A stretch of 64,000 nucleotides of DNA from JANPBY01 sp963805505 (GTDB lineage Bacteria > Actinomycetota > Actinomycetes > DATJPE01), in the NCBI GenBank assembly GCA_963805505.1, contig CAWDUP010000002.1:434001-498000 (forward strand), written 5' to 3'. The notes under the pieces were generated by a model that did no database searches, was not told the origin of the DNA, and was given only the letters and a program-made list of their open reading frames with translations. Below, in pieces: positions 1-8,460 of this stretch (position 1 is the first letter of the stretch; each line of letters opens with the position of its first letter). Position numbers and translations under genes: made by a program.

Positions 1-259
1 TTGGTGCAACAGCCATGATCCGTTCGATCGCCTCGAGCCCCCCGCCGAAAAGCTCGAGATCCACCAAGACGGTGGCCGGGCGGAGCGCAGCTGCGAGCGC
101 TTCGGCGTGCGCAGCATCGCGGGCCGCGCCCGCGACCACGAAGCCGGACGCCTTGATCATCTCCTCCAGCTGCCGCAGCCGCACCAGGGTGCCCGCGACG
201 ACCAGCACCGACACCGGCAGGGATGGGCCCGTGCCAGGGGGCACGGCGATGACGGCCAA
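1..259 (-). CDS. CheB-like response-regulator receiver domain, 5' part only (runs off the window)
   Basis: This is the N-terminal 86 codons of a protein that leaves the window at base 1. The reading starts at TTG (257-259), behind a GGAGGG-like site; a GTG at 242-244 is an alternative. The translation has the receiver-fold pattern of CheB/NarL-type proteins: a first strand VSVLVV, a helix ending EEMIKASGF, and a strand LVDLEL whose Asp sits at the usual phosphorylation position, followed by GLEAIERIM as in CheB. The acidic pair that normally follows strand 1 (DD or ED) is replaced by Ala-Gly, so Mg-dependent phosphorylation may be weak or absent. Whether a methylesterase or DNA-binding domain follows cannot be seen. 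It lies upstream of, and on the same strand as, nothing else in the window. Confidence 0.6.
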   Translation of the reverse strand, partial: MAVIAVPPGTGPSLPVSVLVVAGTLVRLRQLEEMIKASGFVVAGAARDAAHAEALAAALRPATVLVDLELFGGGLEAIERIMAVAP

Positions 260-383
260 GGCCCCTCCCCACGCCGGATCGAAAGACCTGCCGCGACGGC
301 ACGCCCCACTGCCTGTCCCATCGGGACAGAACGGGGGTTTCTTGAGCGTGTCGAGGGCCGCTCGGCCGCGCCGTCGGTCCTGG

Positions 384-1055
384 TCAGGCCAGGGCGAACG
401 CCGTCGGTTTGCTCGTCACCTTGAGGTTGCGGCCGGTCAGTGCGTAGGTCCCAGACTTGGCTGACGGCTGACCCGAGGGACATCCCGGCTTGGACGTCGT
501 GCGCGACCAAACGACGGAGGTCGTGTAGGACTGGCCGGCCTTGAGCGGAACGATCTTGGCTGAGCCGCCAGGAGCGCAGTCGTCGGACGACCAGATCCGG
601 CGGTCGCCCTGAGTCACCTTGACCTCCATGGCCTTTTGCCCGACGTCACGCTGGCAGGTCTTCTTGGAGGTGTTGGTCACCTTCACCGTCAACCGTGGAT
701 CCTGCCCTGCCGGATAGGTCGACTGTGACGTGGATGCAATGACCACGATGTCGCTGTCCGCGCACTGTGCTGGGCCTGAGGCCGTCTCGGAGGGACTGGC
801 ACTACCGGTGGGGCTGGTCGAAGGGCTCGAGGTCGGGCTCGACGTCGGAGTCGATGTGGAGGAGGGCGACGCGTCGGGGGCCGGCGTCTGCGAGCCGGTT
901 GGCCCAGCCGCTGCTCCGGCCTGGTCAGGACCGGTGATCGCTCCCCAGGCCCAAGCCGCCAGGAGGAGGCCCGCCACGACGACGACGAGGAGCAGCAGCC
1001 GGCGGAACCAGTAGACCCGGGCCGGCAGTCGGCCCACGGGTCGCAGCACGCTCAC
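384..1055 (-). CDS. Membrane-anchored extracytoplasmic protein with Ser/Thr/Pro linker
   Basis: A 223-residue protein of unknown function. Residues about 18-40 form one hydrophobic segment preceded by arginines (an anchor or uncleaved signal). A linker rich in Ser, Thr and Pro follows (about 47-95), then a C-terminal domain of about 125 residues with four cysteines. The C-terminal domain reads as a beta-sandwich of alternating strands (for example DPRLTVKVTN and AMEVKVTQGDRRIWSS), resembling the BsuPI/DUF4232 type of small extracellular domain; this is a fold-level impression, not a family assignment. It is divergent from mutY, with 88 bp between them. Such anchored proteins are common next to mutY in actinomycetes, but no role can be deduced here. 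Confidence 0.7.
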   Translation of the reverse strand: MSVLRPVGRLPARVYWFRRLLLLVVVVAGLLLAAWAWGAITGPDQAGAAAGPTGSQTPAPDASPSSTSTPTSSPTSSPSTSPTGSASPSETASGPAQCADSDIVVIASTSQSTYPAGQDPRLTVKVTNTSKKTCQRDVGQKAMEVKVTQGDRRIWSSDDCAPGGSAKIVPLKAGQSYTTSVVWSRTTSKPGCPSGQPSAKSGTYALTGRNLKVTSKPTAFALA

Positions 1056-1132
1056 GGCACCACCCTAGAAGGATTCACCCGCGCTGGTGCTTTGATCGAC
1101 ACAGCATCCACATCCGATACCCGCATCCGATC

Positions 1133-1138
1133 AGGAGG
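1133..1138 (+). promoter_or_regulatory. Strong ribosome-binding site AGGAGG that fixes the mutY start
   Basis: A perfect AGGAGG lies 5 nt before an in-frame ATC (1144-1146). No ATG, GTG or TTG occurs in the mutY frame between the upstream in-frame stop (TGA at 1093) and GTG 1267. The site therefore argues for initiation at the rare codon ATC. Confidence 0.5.
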
Positions 1139-1143
1139 ATCAG

Positions 1144-2106
1144 ATCGCCGACGCACCGCGGGCCAGCACGCTTCGTGCTCTCGCAACCACGCTCCGCGAG
1201 TGGTACGGCGCCGCGCAGCGACCGCTGCCGTGGCGTGAGCCGTCGTGCACTCCCTGGGGTGTCCTCGTGAGCGAGGTGATGCTTCAGCAGACCCCGGTCG
1301 CGCGCGTGACCCCTGTCTGGGAGGCGTGGCTGAACCGTTGGCCGGCTCCACCGGCCCTCGCCGCTGACCCGCCGGGGGAAGCCGTTGCCTTGTGGGGTCG
1401 ACTCGGCTACCCGCGGCGAGCGCTCCGGCTGCACGCCGCCGCAGTCCGGTGCGTGGACCTGCATGACGGCGCGGTGCCCATGACCCACAGCGACCTGCGG
1501 GCTCTCCCCGGCGTTGGCGACTACACGGCGGCGGCGGTGGCCGCCTTCGCGTTCGGCCAGCGCCAGGTGGTGCTGGACACGAACATCCGGCGAGTCATGG
1601 CTCGGGTGTTCGACGGCGCGGCCTTCGAACCTGCAGGGGCACCCGGCAAAGCGGAGCGCGAGCGTGCCGGCTCACGTCTTCCGGCCGACGCGCAAGAGTC
1701 AGTCATCTGGAACATCAGCCTCATGGAGCTCGGGGCAACGATCTGCACCGCGCGCAACCCCGCCTGTGCACGCTGCCCAGTCCGGGTTTCTTGCGCCTGG
1801 GAACGGGCGGGCAAGCCAGCCTGGGCCGGCCAGCCGCGGCGCGGACAGGCCTACGAGGGCACCGACCGGCAGGCCAGAGGACGGCTGCTCGCGGCCGTGC
1901 GTGAGAGCACCTGCGCCGTACCAGCCGGCGACCTCGACGTCGTGTGGCCGGACCCGGTGCAGAGACGACGAGCTCTGGCGAGCCTGGTCGACGACGGCTT
2001 GGTCGCGACGGGCACAAGGATCGGCGCGGAGCTAGGCACGGAGCAGACCTACCGACTGCCTGGCCGCGTCGAGGTGGCTACTCCGGAGAGTCAGCCACCT
2101 CGATGA
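1144..2106 (+). CDS. mutY: A/G-specific adenine glycosylase MutY
   Basis: Base-excision repair enzyme that removes adenine mispaired with 8-oxoguanine. Numbering from ATC 1144 (320 aa): LPWR at about 28-31, catalytic Glu44 in SEVMLQQT, the helix-hairpin-helix LPGVGDYTAA at about 121-130, the essential Asp145 in VLDTN, and [4Fe-4S] ligands Cys201, 208, 211 and 217. The first canonical start, GTG 1267, would place Met only two residues before the catalytic Glu and delete the conserved LPWR helix region. I therefore prefer ATC 1144 behind AGGAGG. The C-terminal part is short and does not show a clear NUDIX-like 8-oxoG domain; it looks like a winged-helix-type tail (RRALASLVDDGLV). The 3' end overlaps the convergent clpC by 29 bp. 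Confidence 0.9.
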   Translation: MADAPRASTLRALATTLREWYGAAQRPLPWREPSCTPWGVLVSEVMLQQTPVARVTPVWEAWLNRWPAPPALAADPPGEAVALWGRLGYPRRALRLHAAAVRCVDLHDGAVPMTHSDLRALPGVGDYTAAAVAAFAFGQRQVVLDTNIRRVMARVFDGAAFEPAGAPGKAERERAGSRLPADAQESVIWNISLMELGATICTARNPACARCPVRVSCAWERAGKPAWAGQPRRGQAYEGTDRQARGRLLAAVRESTCAVPAGDLDVVWPDPVQRRRALASLVDDGLVATGTRIGAELGTEQTYRLPGRVEVATPESQPPR

Positions 2107-4579
2107 GCGGCAGGTCAGGAACTGTCGACTTCGGCTCTTGACGGAAGCTGAAGGTCTGCTCCTCGCCCTCACCTTCGACGTCGACCAGGATCACATGGCC
2201 CGGCGTGACTTCGGAGAACAGAATCTTCTCCGAGAGCACGTCCTCGATCTCGCGCTGGATCGTGCGCCGCAGCGGGCGCGCGCCGAGCACCGGGTCGTAA
2301 CCGCGCTCGGCCAGCAGTGCCTTGGCCGGAGTCGTGATCTCGATGCCCATGTCCTTGTCGCGCAGCCGCTCGTCGAGCTTGACGATCATCAGGTCGACGA
2401 TGCGCATGATCTCTTCGCGCGACAGTGCCGGGAAGACGATGATGTCGTCGACGCGGTTGAGGAACTCAGGCCGGAAGTGCTGCTTGAGCTCGTCCTGCAC
2501 CTTCGCCTTCATCCGCTGATAACCGGTCTCGGTGTCGTCGGAGGCAGCGAAGCCGAGGTTGAAACCCTTGGAGATGTCGCGGGTGCCGAGGTTGGTGGTC
2601 ATGATGATCACGGTGTTCTTGAAGTCGACCACCCGTCCCTGGCTGTCGGTGAGCCGACCGTCCTCGAGGATCTGCAGGAGGCTGTTGAAGATGTCGGGGT
2701 GAGCTTTCTCGACCTCGTCGAAGAGCACCACCGAGAACGGCTTGCGGCGCACCTTCTCGGTGAGCTGACCGCCCTCTTCGTAGCCGACATAGCCGGGAGG
2801 TGAACCGAACAGCCGCGACACGGTGTGCTTCTCGGAGAACTCACTCATGTCGAGCTGGATGAGAGAGTCTTCGTCGCCGAACAGGAACTCGGCCAGGGTG
2901 CGTGACAACTCGGTCTTACCGACGCCGGAGGGGCCGGCGAAGATGAACGACCCACCCGGGCGCTTGGGGTCCTTGAGGCCGGCACGGGTTCGCCGGATCG
3001 CCTGGGACAGGGCCTTGATGGCCTGCTCCTGACCGATGACCCGCTTGTGCAGCTCGTCTTCCATGTGAAGCAGCCGCGCGGACTCCTCCTCGGTGAGCTT
3101 GAACACCGGGATGCCGGTAGCGGTCGCGAGCACCTCGGCGATCAGCTCCTCGTCGACCTCGGCCACGACGTCCATGTCGCCGGCCTTCCACTCGCGCTCG
3201 CGAGTGGCCTTCTCCGCCAGGAGTGTCTTCTCCTTGTCGCGCAGCGCGGCCGCCTTCTCGAAGTCCTGCGCATCGATGGCGGACTCCTTCTCACGACGCA
3301 CAGAGGCAATGCGCTCGTCGAACTCGCGAAGGTCCGGCGGCGCCGTCATCCGGCGGATACGCAGGCGCGCACCTGCCTCGTCGATCAGGTCGATGGCCTT
3401 GTCAGGAAGGAAACGGTCGCTGATGTAGCGGTCGGCAAGATTGGCCGCTGCCACGAGCGCGGCGTCGGTGATGGACACGCGGTGGTGGGCTTCGTATCGA
3501 TCACGCAGGCCCTTGAGGATCTCGATGGTGTGGGCAAGGGTCGGCTCGGCAACCTGGATCGGCTGGAAGCGACGCTCCAGGGCGGCGTCCTTCTCGAGGT
3601 GCTTGCGATATTCGTCGAGAGTCGTTGCGCCGATCGTCTGCAGCTCACCGCGGGCCAGCATCGGCTTGAGGATGCTCGCCGCGTCGATGGCGCCTTCGGC
3701 CGCGCCCGCACCGACGAGCGTGTGAAGCTCGTCGATGAACAAGACGATGTCGCCGCGGGTGCGGATCTCCTTGAGGACCTTCTTCAGCCGCTCTTCGAAG
3801 TCACCTCGGTAGCGGCTGCCTGCGACCAGGGCGCCGAGGTCCAGGCTGTAGAGCTGCTTGTCCTTGAGCGTCTCGGGGACCTCGCCCTTCACGATCGCTT
3901 GGGCCAGCCCTTCGACGCAGGCGGTCTTGCCCACGCCCGGCTCACCGATGAGGACGGGGTTGTTCTTGGTGCGGCGAGACAGCACCTGCATGACGCGTTC
4001 GATCTCTTTCTCACGTCCGATGACCGGGTCGAGCTTCCCTTCCCGGGCCGCCTGGGTGTAGTTACGACCGAACTGGTCCAGCACCAGCGACGTGGACGGC
4101 GCCTCGGCTGCTGGACCGCCGGCCGTCGCCGGCTCCTTGCCCTGATAGCCCGACAGGAGCTGGATGACCTGCTGCCGCACCCGGTTGAGGTCTGCGCCGA
4201 GCTTGACGAGCACCTGCGCCGCGACGCCTTCGCCCTCGCGGATCAAGCCGAGCAGGATGTGCTCGGTGCCGATGTAGTTGTGGCCGAGCTGCAGCGCCTC
4301 GCGCAACGAGAGCTCCAGGACCTTCTTGGCCCTCGGGGTGAACGGGATGTGTCCGCTGGGAGCCTGCTGACCCTGCCCGATGATCTCTTCGACCTGCTGA
4401 CGGACGGCCTCGAGAGAGATGCCCAGGGACTCGAGCGCCTTGGCGGCGACGCCTTCGCCCTCGTGGATCAGCCCGAGCAGGATGTGCTCGGTGCCGATGT
4501 AGTTGTGGTTGAGCATCCTGGCCTCTTCCTGAGCCAGGACGACAACCCGCCGTGCGCGGTCGGTAAATCTCTCGAACAT
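2078..4579 (-). CDS. clpC: ATP-dependent Clp protease ATP-binding subunit ClpC
   Basis: AAA+ unfoldase that feeds substrates to ClpP. The 833-residue protein starts MFERFTDRARRV at ATG 4579, behind GAGGAG; an in-frame start six codons upstream is less likely. Two Clp-N repeats cover residues about 1-145, each with YIGTEHILLGLI. The first AAA module has Walker A GEPGVGKT (212-219) and Walker B LFIDEL. The coiled M/UVR region contains DAQDFEKAAALRDKE. The second module has GPSGVGKT and VLFDEVEKAHP, followed by the C-terminal D2-small domain. The order of domains and length match ClpC1 of actinomycetes. It is monocistronic here. The 268-bp upstream spacer contains no clear ClgR palindrome that I can identify. 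Confidence 0.97.
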   Translation of the reverse strand: MFERFTDRARRVVVLAQEEARMLNHNYIGTEHILLGLIHEGEGVAAKALESLGISLEAVRQQVEEIIGQGQQAPSGHIPFTPRAKKVLELSLREALQLGHNYIGTEHILLGLIREGEGVAAQVLVKLGADLNRVRQQVIQLLSGYQGKEPATAGGPAAEAPSTSLVLDQFGRNYTQAAREGKLDPVIGREKEIERVMQVLSRRTKNNPVLIGEPGVGKTACVEGLAQAIVKGEVPETLKDKQLYSLDLGALVAGSRYRGDFEERLKKVLKEIRTRGDIVLFIDELHTLVGAGAAEGAIDAASILKPMLARGELQTIGATTLDEYRKHLEKDAALERRFQPIQVAEPTLAHTIEILKGLRDRYEAHHRVSITDAALVAAANLADRYISDRFLPDKAIDLIDEAGARLRIRRMTAPPDLREFDERIASVRREKESAIDAQDFEKAAALRDKEKTLLAEKATREREWKAGDMDVVAEVDEELIAEVLATATGIPVFKLTEEESARLLHMEDELHKRVIGQEQAIKALSQAIRRTRAGLKDPKRPGGSFIFAGPSGVGKTELSRTLAEFLFGDEDSLIQLDMSEFSEKHTVSRLFGSPPGYVGYEEGGQLTEKVRRKPFSVVLFDEVEKAHPDIFNSLLQILEDGRLTDSQGRVVDFKNTVIIMTTNLGTRDISKGFNLGFAASDDTETGYQRMKAKVQDELKQHFRPEFLNRVDDIIVFPALSREEIMRIVDLMIVKLDERLRDKDMGIEITTPAKALLAERGYDPVLGARPLRRTIQREIEDVLSEKILFSEVTPGHVILVDVEGEGEEQTFSFRQEPKSTVPDLPLIEVADSPE

Positions 4580-4847
4580 GTTCAGCGCTCCTCGCACGGA
4601 TCGAAAGCCTGCCCCGGGAACCGGGAGCGGGTTCGTCTCATGCTAGCCGGGCCTACGGCCAACTTCGCTGCGCTGGCCGAGGGGTTTGACTGTTTGCACC
4701 CTGCGCAACTCAGGACACGATCCTCATAACGTCATCGACAACGTCGCGCCGCGGCCTGAGCATCCCCGCGCTTGTACGCCTGGGGCGAACACGCCGGGGA
4801 ACACCTGCTGACCGGCGGCCCCACGGGCGGCGTCATACGGTCATCGG

Positions 4848-5504
4848 ATGGGTGAACTCGCGAACGTGGCAGTCGTCGTCGGGGCTGGCCCCGGGATGGG
4901 TCTGGCGATCGCTCGCCGCTTCGCCGCCGGCGGTGTCCGACCGGTCCTTGTCGCCCGAGATCCAGGGCGGCTCGAAGCCGATGATCTTGATGCGCTCGGC
5001 GCCGTCCGGCTGGCCGCGGACGTGACCGACACGAGCTCGCTGCGGGCCGCATTTGCGCAGGTCAGGAGGTCGGTCGGCGATCCGGCGGTGATGGTGTTCA
5101 ACCCTTCTCTCGGGGTCGCCGGAACACCGACCGAGGTCGCGCCCGAGGTGGTCACGGCTGGTCTCGCCGTAGGCGCCGTAGCCGCCGTGACAGCCACCCA
5201 GGAGGTGGTGCCTGCGATGCGCTCGGCAGGTCGAGGCACCCTGCTGTTCACCGGCAGCGGCGTCGCCATCAGCCCGTGGGTCGGTGGGGTGTCGCTCAGC
5301 ATGCAGAAGTCAGCTCTGCGCAGCTACGTCCTGGCGTTGGCCGAGGAAGTCGCGCCCGATGGCATCCACGCAGCAACCGTGACGATCCAAGGCTTGGTCG
5401 GGTCGAGCCCCGGCTTCGCTCCAGCCGCCCTCGCGGAGCACTTCTGGGACCTGCACACTCAGCCCCGCGACTCCTGGCAGGCCGAGCTGCTCGCAACTGG
5501 GTAG
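4848..5504 (+). CDS. Short-chain dehydrogenase/reductase-like protein lacking the catalytic tyrosine
   Basis: A 218-residue Rossmann protein. The nucleotide-binding loop GAGPGMG (residues about 12-18) and the basic residue after strand 2 (VARDP) suggest NADP(H) binding. The asparagine of NAG is changed (FNPSLG), the active-site serine is probably in FTGSG, and the Lys of YxxxK is present in SLSMQKSALR, but the position of the catalytic Tyr is Leu. Activity as a normal SDR is therefore doubtful; it could bind a cofactor without hydride transfer or belong to an atypical subfamily. It is isolated between clpC (divergent) and the minus-strand thioesterase-lsr2 pair. No promoter motif is evident. 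Confidence 0.75.
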   Translation: MGELANVAVVVGAGPGMGLAIARRFAAGGVRPVLVARDPGRLEADDLDALGAVRLAADVTDTSSLRAAFAQVRRSVGDPAVMVFNPSLGVAGTPTEVAPEVVTAGLAVGAVAAVTATQEVVPAMRSAGRGTLLFTGSGVAISPWVGGVSLSMQKSALRSYVLALAEEVAPDGIHAATVTIQGLVGSSPGFAPAALAEHFWDLHTQPRDSWQAELLATG

Positions 5505-5543
5505 ACCTACGGCGTATCCACCCGAATGCGGCTGCGCGAAGAT

Positions 5544-5930
5544 CTACCCGGTTGCGGACGCCTCCAGCGCCAGTCGGGCCAGCTCTGGCTCGGTGAGCGG
5601 TCGGCTGGTGCCGTTATCCGGATCGCGGGCCACCAGGACCGCGGTGCCCTCCGCCGCAACCAGCCCGTCCGGCAAGGTGATGACGTCGGCTGTTCGTACG
5701 CTCGACCGGCCCCACCCGGTAACCCGGCTCTCGACGACGACCTCACCGTGAGCCTGGGTGATCTCTCGGCGGTAGTCGATCGAGACGTGCGCGATCACCA
5801 AGTCGTAGGCCGCCTCGCCGAAGATGTCCTCGATCAGCCCATCACGGGCTTCCTCGAGGTAGTTGAGGTAGACCGCGTTGTTGACGTGCCCGTAGGCGTC
5901 CATGTCCGACCATCGGACATGGACGGTCAC
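5544..5930 (-). CDS. Acyl-CoA thioesterase, 4HBT (hotdog) family
   Basis: Small hotdog-fold thioesterase. The hallmark WSDMDAYGHVNN is at residues about 8-19, with the Asp in the position of the 4HBT catalytic residue; the helix VYLNYLEEARD follows. GTG 5930 (128 aa) is the simplest start. A CTG that overlaps the lsr2 stop (CTGA at 5950-5953) would add seven residues and couple translation to lsr2. It lies immediately downstream of lsr2 on the same strand, so the two are probably co-transcribed. The substrate is unknown; the family includes 4-hydroxybenzoyl-CoA and general acyl-CoA thioesterases. Confidence 0.88.
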   Translation of the reverse strand: MTVHVRWSDMDAYGHVNNAVYLNYLEEARDGLIEDIFGEAAYDLVIAHVSIDYRREITQAHGEVVVESRVTGWGRSSVRTADVITLPDGLVAAEGTAVLVARDPDNGTSRPLTEPELARLALEASATG

Positions 5931-5950
5931 CTGGCGCGGGCGCGAGGAGT

Positions 5951-6268
5951 TCAGTGAGCCGCCTCGTATTTCGCCCGGACCTCGGCCGACACCCGGCCAC
6001 GCTCGCTGACCTCGATGCCCTTGCTCATCGCCCAGGCGCGGATCGCTGCCGCATCTGAGGTACGGCCACCCCGGCGACGCCGCGCCCGCGAACCGGTCGC
6101 CTTGCGGGCGGAACCGACCCAAGGAGCGAACGCGTCCCGAAGCTTTGCCGCGTTCTTCGCGGACAGGTCGATCTCATAGGTCGCACCGTCGACCGCGAAA
6201 ACCACCGTTTCATCGGCCGCGCCACCGTCGATGTCATCGACCAGCACGATCTGAACTTTCTGCGCCAT
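5951..6268 (-). CDS. lsr2: Nucleoid-associated protein Lsr2
   Basis: H-NS-like xenogeneic silencer of actinobacteria that bridges AT-rich DNA. The 105-residue protein has the N-terminal dimerization part (MAQKVQIVLVDDIDGG, then the ETVVFAVDG strand), a basic linker (SRARRRRGG), and the C-terminal DNA-binding domain ending in the helix AAIRAWAMSKG. The AT-hook-like RGR is in SERGRVS (about 88-94). Length and layout are typical. SD-like GGAG lies about 9 nt upstream of ATG 6268. It heads a short unit with the thioesterase. Candidate AT-rich targets within the window are few; the spacer at 45.2 kb is one. Confidence 0.96.
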   Translation of the reverse strand: MAQKVQIVLVDDIDGGAADETVVFAVDGATYEIDLSAKNAAKLRDAFAPWVGSARKATGSRARRRRGGRTSDAAAIRAWAMSKGIEVSERGRVSAEVRAKYEAAH

Positions 6269-6372
6269 TTGAAGAACTCCAAAGTTGTGCCGAGTCCTGA
6301 ATGTGCTCGGTCGAAAGGGACCCTATGAGAGGTGAATGCAGAACACAACCCAGGGAATGCAGCAGCGCGCAG

Positions 6373-6879
6373 CTAAGGCAATCGAAGCAGCATTCGCGTG
6401 TTGCCCAACGTATTAGGCTTGACGCGGTCGAGATCCAAGAATTCGGCGACCCCCTCGTCATAGGACTGCAGTAGTTCTTCATAGACCGCGTGGCTCACCG
6501 GGTCACCCTCGAGCGGAACAAATCCATGCCCAGCGAAGAACTGTGTCTCAAAAGTCAGGCAGAAGACCCGCCGCACCCCGAGCTCGCGTCCATGGCCCAG
6601 CAGCGTCGCCAGCAGCAGCGATCCGACACCGCAGCGCAGGTGATCGGGATCCACGGCAAGGGTCCGCACCTCGGCCAAGTCCTCCCAGAGGACATGCAAG
6701 GCTCCGCAACCCACCACGTTGCCGCCGCTTTCTGCGACGACGAACTCCTGGATGTCCTCGAACAAGGTGACCGTGGCCTTGGAGAGGAGCCGCCGATCTT
6801 CGGCATGCTGGTCGAGAAGGCGTCGAATGTCCCGCACATCTGCTGTTCGGGCGCGGCGCACCACCGTCGTGCCGGTCAA
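6373..6879 (-). CDS. argA: Amino-acid N-acetyltransferase (actinobacterial NAGS, ArgA/Rv2747 type)
   Basis: GNAT enzyme that makes N-acetylglutamate in arginine synthesis. It matches the stand-alone actinobacterial NAGS pattern: VVRRARTADVRDIRRL at the N-terminus, VVGCGALHVLWEDLAEVRTLAV (acetyl-CoA strand region), a CoA loop at about 82-87 (RCGVGS), the LTFETQFFAGHGF segment and the C-terminal VAEFLDLDRVKPN...GNTRML. It is 168 aa with a TTG start 3 bases after the lysS stop, and the SD (GGAGGG) lies within the end of lysS, so translation is coupled to lysS. No kinase-like ArgB domain is attached, as expected for this type. Confidence 0.92.
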   Translation of the reverse strand: MTGTTVVRRARTADVRDIRRLLDQHAEDRRLLSKATVTLFEDIQEFVVAESGGNVVGCGALHVLWEDLAEVRTLAVDPDHLRCGVGSLLLATLLGHGRELGVRRVFCLTFETQFFAGHGFVPLEGDPVSHAVYEELLQSYDEGVAEFLDLDRVKPNTLGNTRMLLRLP

Positions 6880-6880
6880 T

Positions 6881-8380
6881 TCAGCCCTCCGGCTTGACCA
6901 GCGGAAACAGAATCGTCTCTCGAATGCTGGTGACTCCGGTCAGCGCCATCAGCAACCGATCCACGCCGAATCCCACTCCACCCATGGGTGGCATCCCGTA
7001 TTCCATGGCTCGCAAGAAATCCTCATCAAGCGGCATTGCCTCATCATCGCCCGCAGCGCCCAGCCTGGCCTGTTCTTCGAATCGCTCTCGCTGCACCACC
7101 GGGTCGACGAGTTCGGTGTATCCCGTGGCCAGCTCGATGCCCTTGATATAGAGGTCCCACTTCTCCACAACGCCTGGCTCGCTGCGGTGCGCTCGCACCA
7201 ACGGAGAGGTGTCGACCGGAAAGTCGATGACAAAGGTGGGACCTTGAAAGGTACCGACCACATGGTGCTCGAACAGCTCCTCCACGAGCTTGCCGTGGAT
7301 GGCCGACGGGTCGCGGACGACTCCCGCGTCGTCGGCTAGTTCTTGCAGTCGATGGATCGGAGTTGATGGGGTGATCTGCTCGCCCAGAGCTGCTGAGAGC
7401 GCAGGAAACATCGCCACCTTCGGCCACTCTCCGCCGAAATCGACGGTTGTCCCGTCGATGTGCGTGACCGTCATCGACCCGAAGGCCGCCACCGCTGCCT
7501 CCTGGAGGAGACTCTGGGTCAACTCGGCCACCGTGTTGTAGTCCCCGTAGGCCGCGTAGAACTCAACCATCGCAAACTCCGGGCTGTGCGTGGAGTCGGC
7601 GCCCTCGTTGCGAAAGTTGCGATTGATCTCAAAGACCCGCTCGATGCCACCAACCACGCAGCGCTTGAGAAACAGCTCTGGCGCTATGCGCAGATATACG
7701 TCGAGGTCGAAGGCATTGGCATGCGTCACGAACGGACGAGCTGTGGCACCTCCTTGCAGGGTTTGCAGCATCGGCGTCTCGACCTCGACGAAATCACGTG
7801 CCCCGAAGCTCTCGCGCAGCGACCGGACCACCCGCGGCCGAAGAAGGGCCATCTCGCGAGACGCCGGTCGGACGATCAGATCGACGTAGCGCTGCCGGAC
7901 GCGAGTTTCCTCCCCGAGCTCCTTGTGAGCGACCGGCAGTGGCCGAAGCGCCTTGCTCGTCATCGACCACGACGAGGCCATGACCGACAGCTCACCGCGG
8001 CGGGACGAGATGACCTCACCGGTGACGCCGACGTGGTCACCCAGGTCGACGTCTGCCTTCCAGTCAGCCAGGCGCTGTTCGCCGACGGCATCCAACGAGA
8101 GCATGACCTGCAGCTCCGCGCCGCCGCCCTCCCGAAGGGTGGCAAAACACAGCTTTCCGGTGTTGCGGGACGTCATGACCCGGCCGACGACGGAGACCAC
8201 AACACCCGCACTGGTCCCAGGCTCGAGATCGGGCCATCCCGTGCGCACTTCGCTCAGCGAGTGGGTTCGCGGGTAGCCCAACGCGTACGGCTCCGCACCC
8301 GCGTCGAGCATCCGGCGGCGCTTCGCGCGCCGAACCCGCATCTGCTCGGGAAGTTCGGCCTCGCTCTCGCCATCACTCAT
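6881..8380 (-). CDS. lysS: Lysyl-tRNA synthetase, class II
   Basis: Charges tRNA-Lys. The 499-residue protein has an N-terminal OB-fold anticodon-binding domain (about 45-150, GRVMTSRNTGKLCF), then the class II catalytic core: motif 1 region VRSLRESFGARDFVEVETPML, motif 2 FEINRNFRNEGAD with HSPEFAMVE, and motif 3 GGVGFGVDRLLMAL near the C-terminus. ATG 8380 is preferred over TTG 8389. It is followed directly by argA. It is divergent from the methyltransferase gene, with 80 bp between them. No second lysS or lysX-type membrane fusion is attached. Confidence 0.96.
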   Translation of the reverse strand: MSDGESEAELPEQMRVRRAKRRRMLDAGAEPYALGYPRTHSLSEVRTGWPDLEPGTSAGVVVSVVGRVMTSRNTGKLCFATLREGGGAELQVMLSLDAVGEQRLADWKADVDLGDHVGVTGEVISSRRGELSVMASSWSMTSKALRPLPVAHKELGEETRVRQRYVDLIVRPASREMALLRPRVVRSLRESFGARDFVEVETPMLQTLQGGATARPFVTHANAFDLDVYLRIAPELFLKRCVVGGIERVFEINRNFRNEGADSTHSPEFAMVEFYAAYGDYNTVAELTQSLLQEAAVAAFGSMTVTHIDGTTVDFGGEWPKVAMFPALSAALGEQITPSTPIHRLQELADDAGVVRDPSAIHGKLVEELFEHHVVGTFQGPTFVIDFPVDTSPLVRAHRSEPGVVEKWDLYIKGIELATGYTELVDPVVQRERFEEQARLGAAGDDEAMPLDEDFLRAMEYGMPPMGGVGFGVDRLLMALTGVTSIRETILFPLVKPEG

Positions 8381-8460
8381 GGGGCGCAAGGCTAACCGGA
8401 CCGACCGGAGCGGCAGTCACAGCCCCGCACCACCGATGCGCCGCGCGTATCGTCCCGGAA

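Noticed and set aside
3047..4729. 560-codon open frame on the plus strand, opposite clpC
   Set aside because: A shadow of the GC-rich clpC coding sequence; the translation has no domain and the opposite strand encodes a complete ClpC.
4580..4847. ClgR- or HspR-type operator before clpC
   Set aside because: Only an asymmetric TTGC-N7-GCAA was seen; it does not match the palindromes I know for these regulators well enough.
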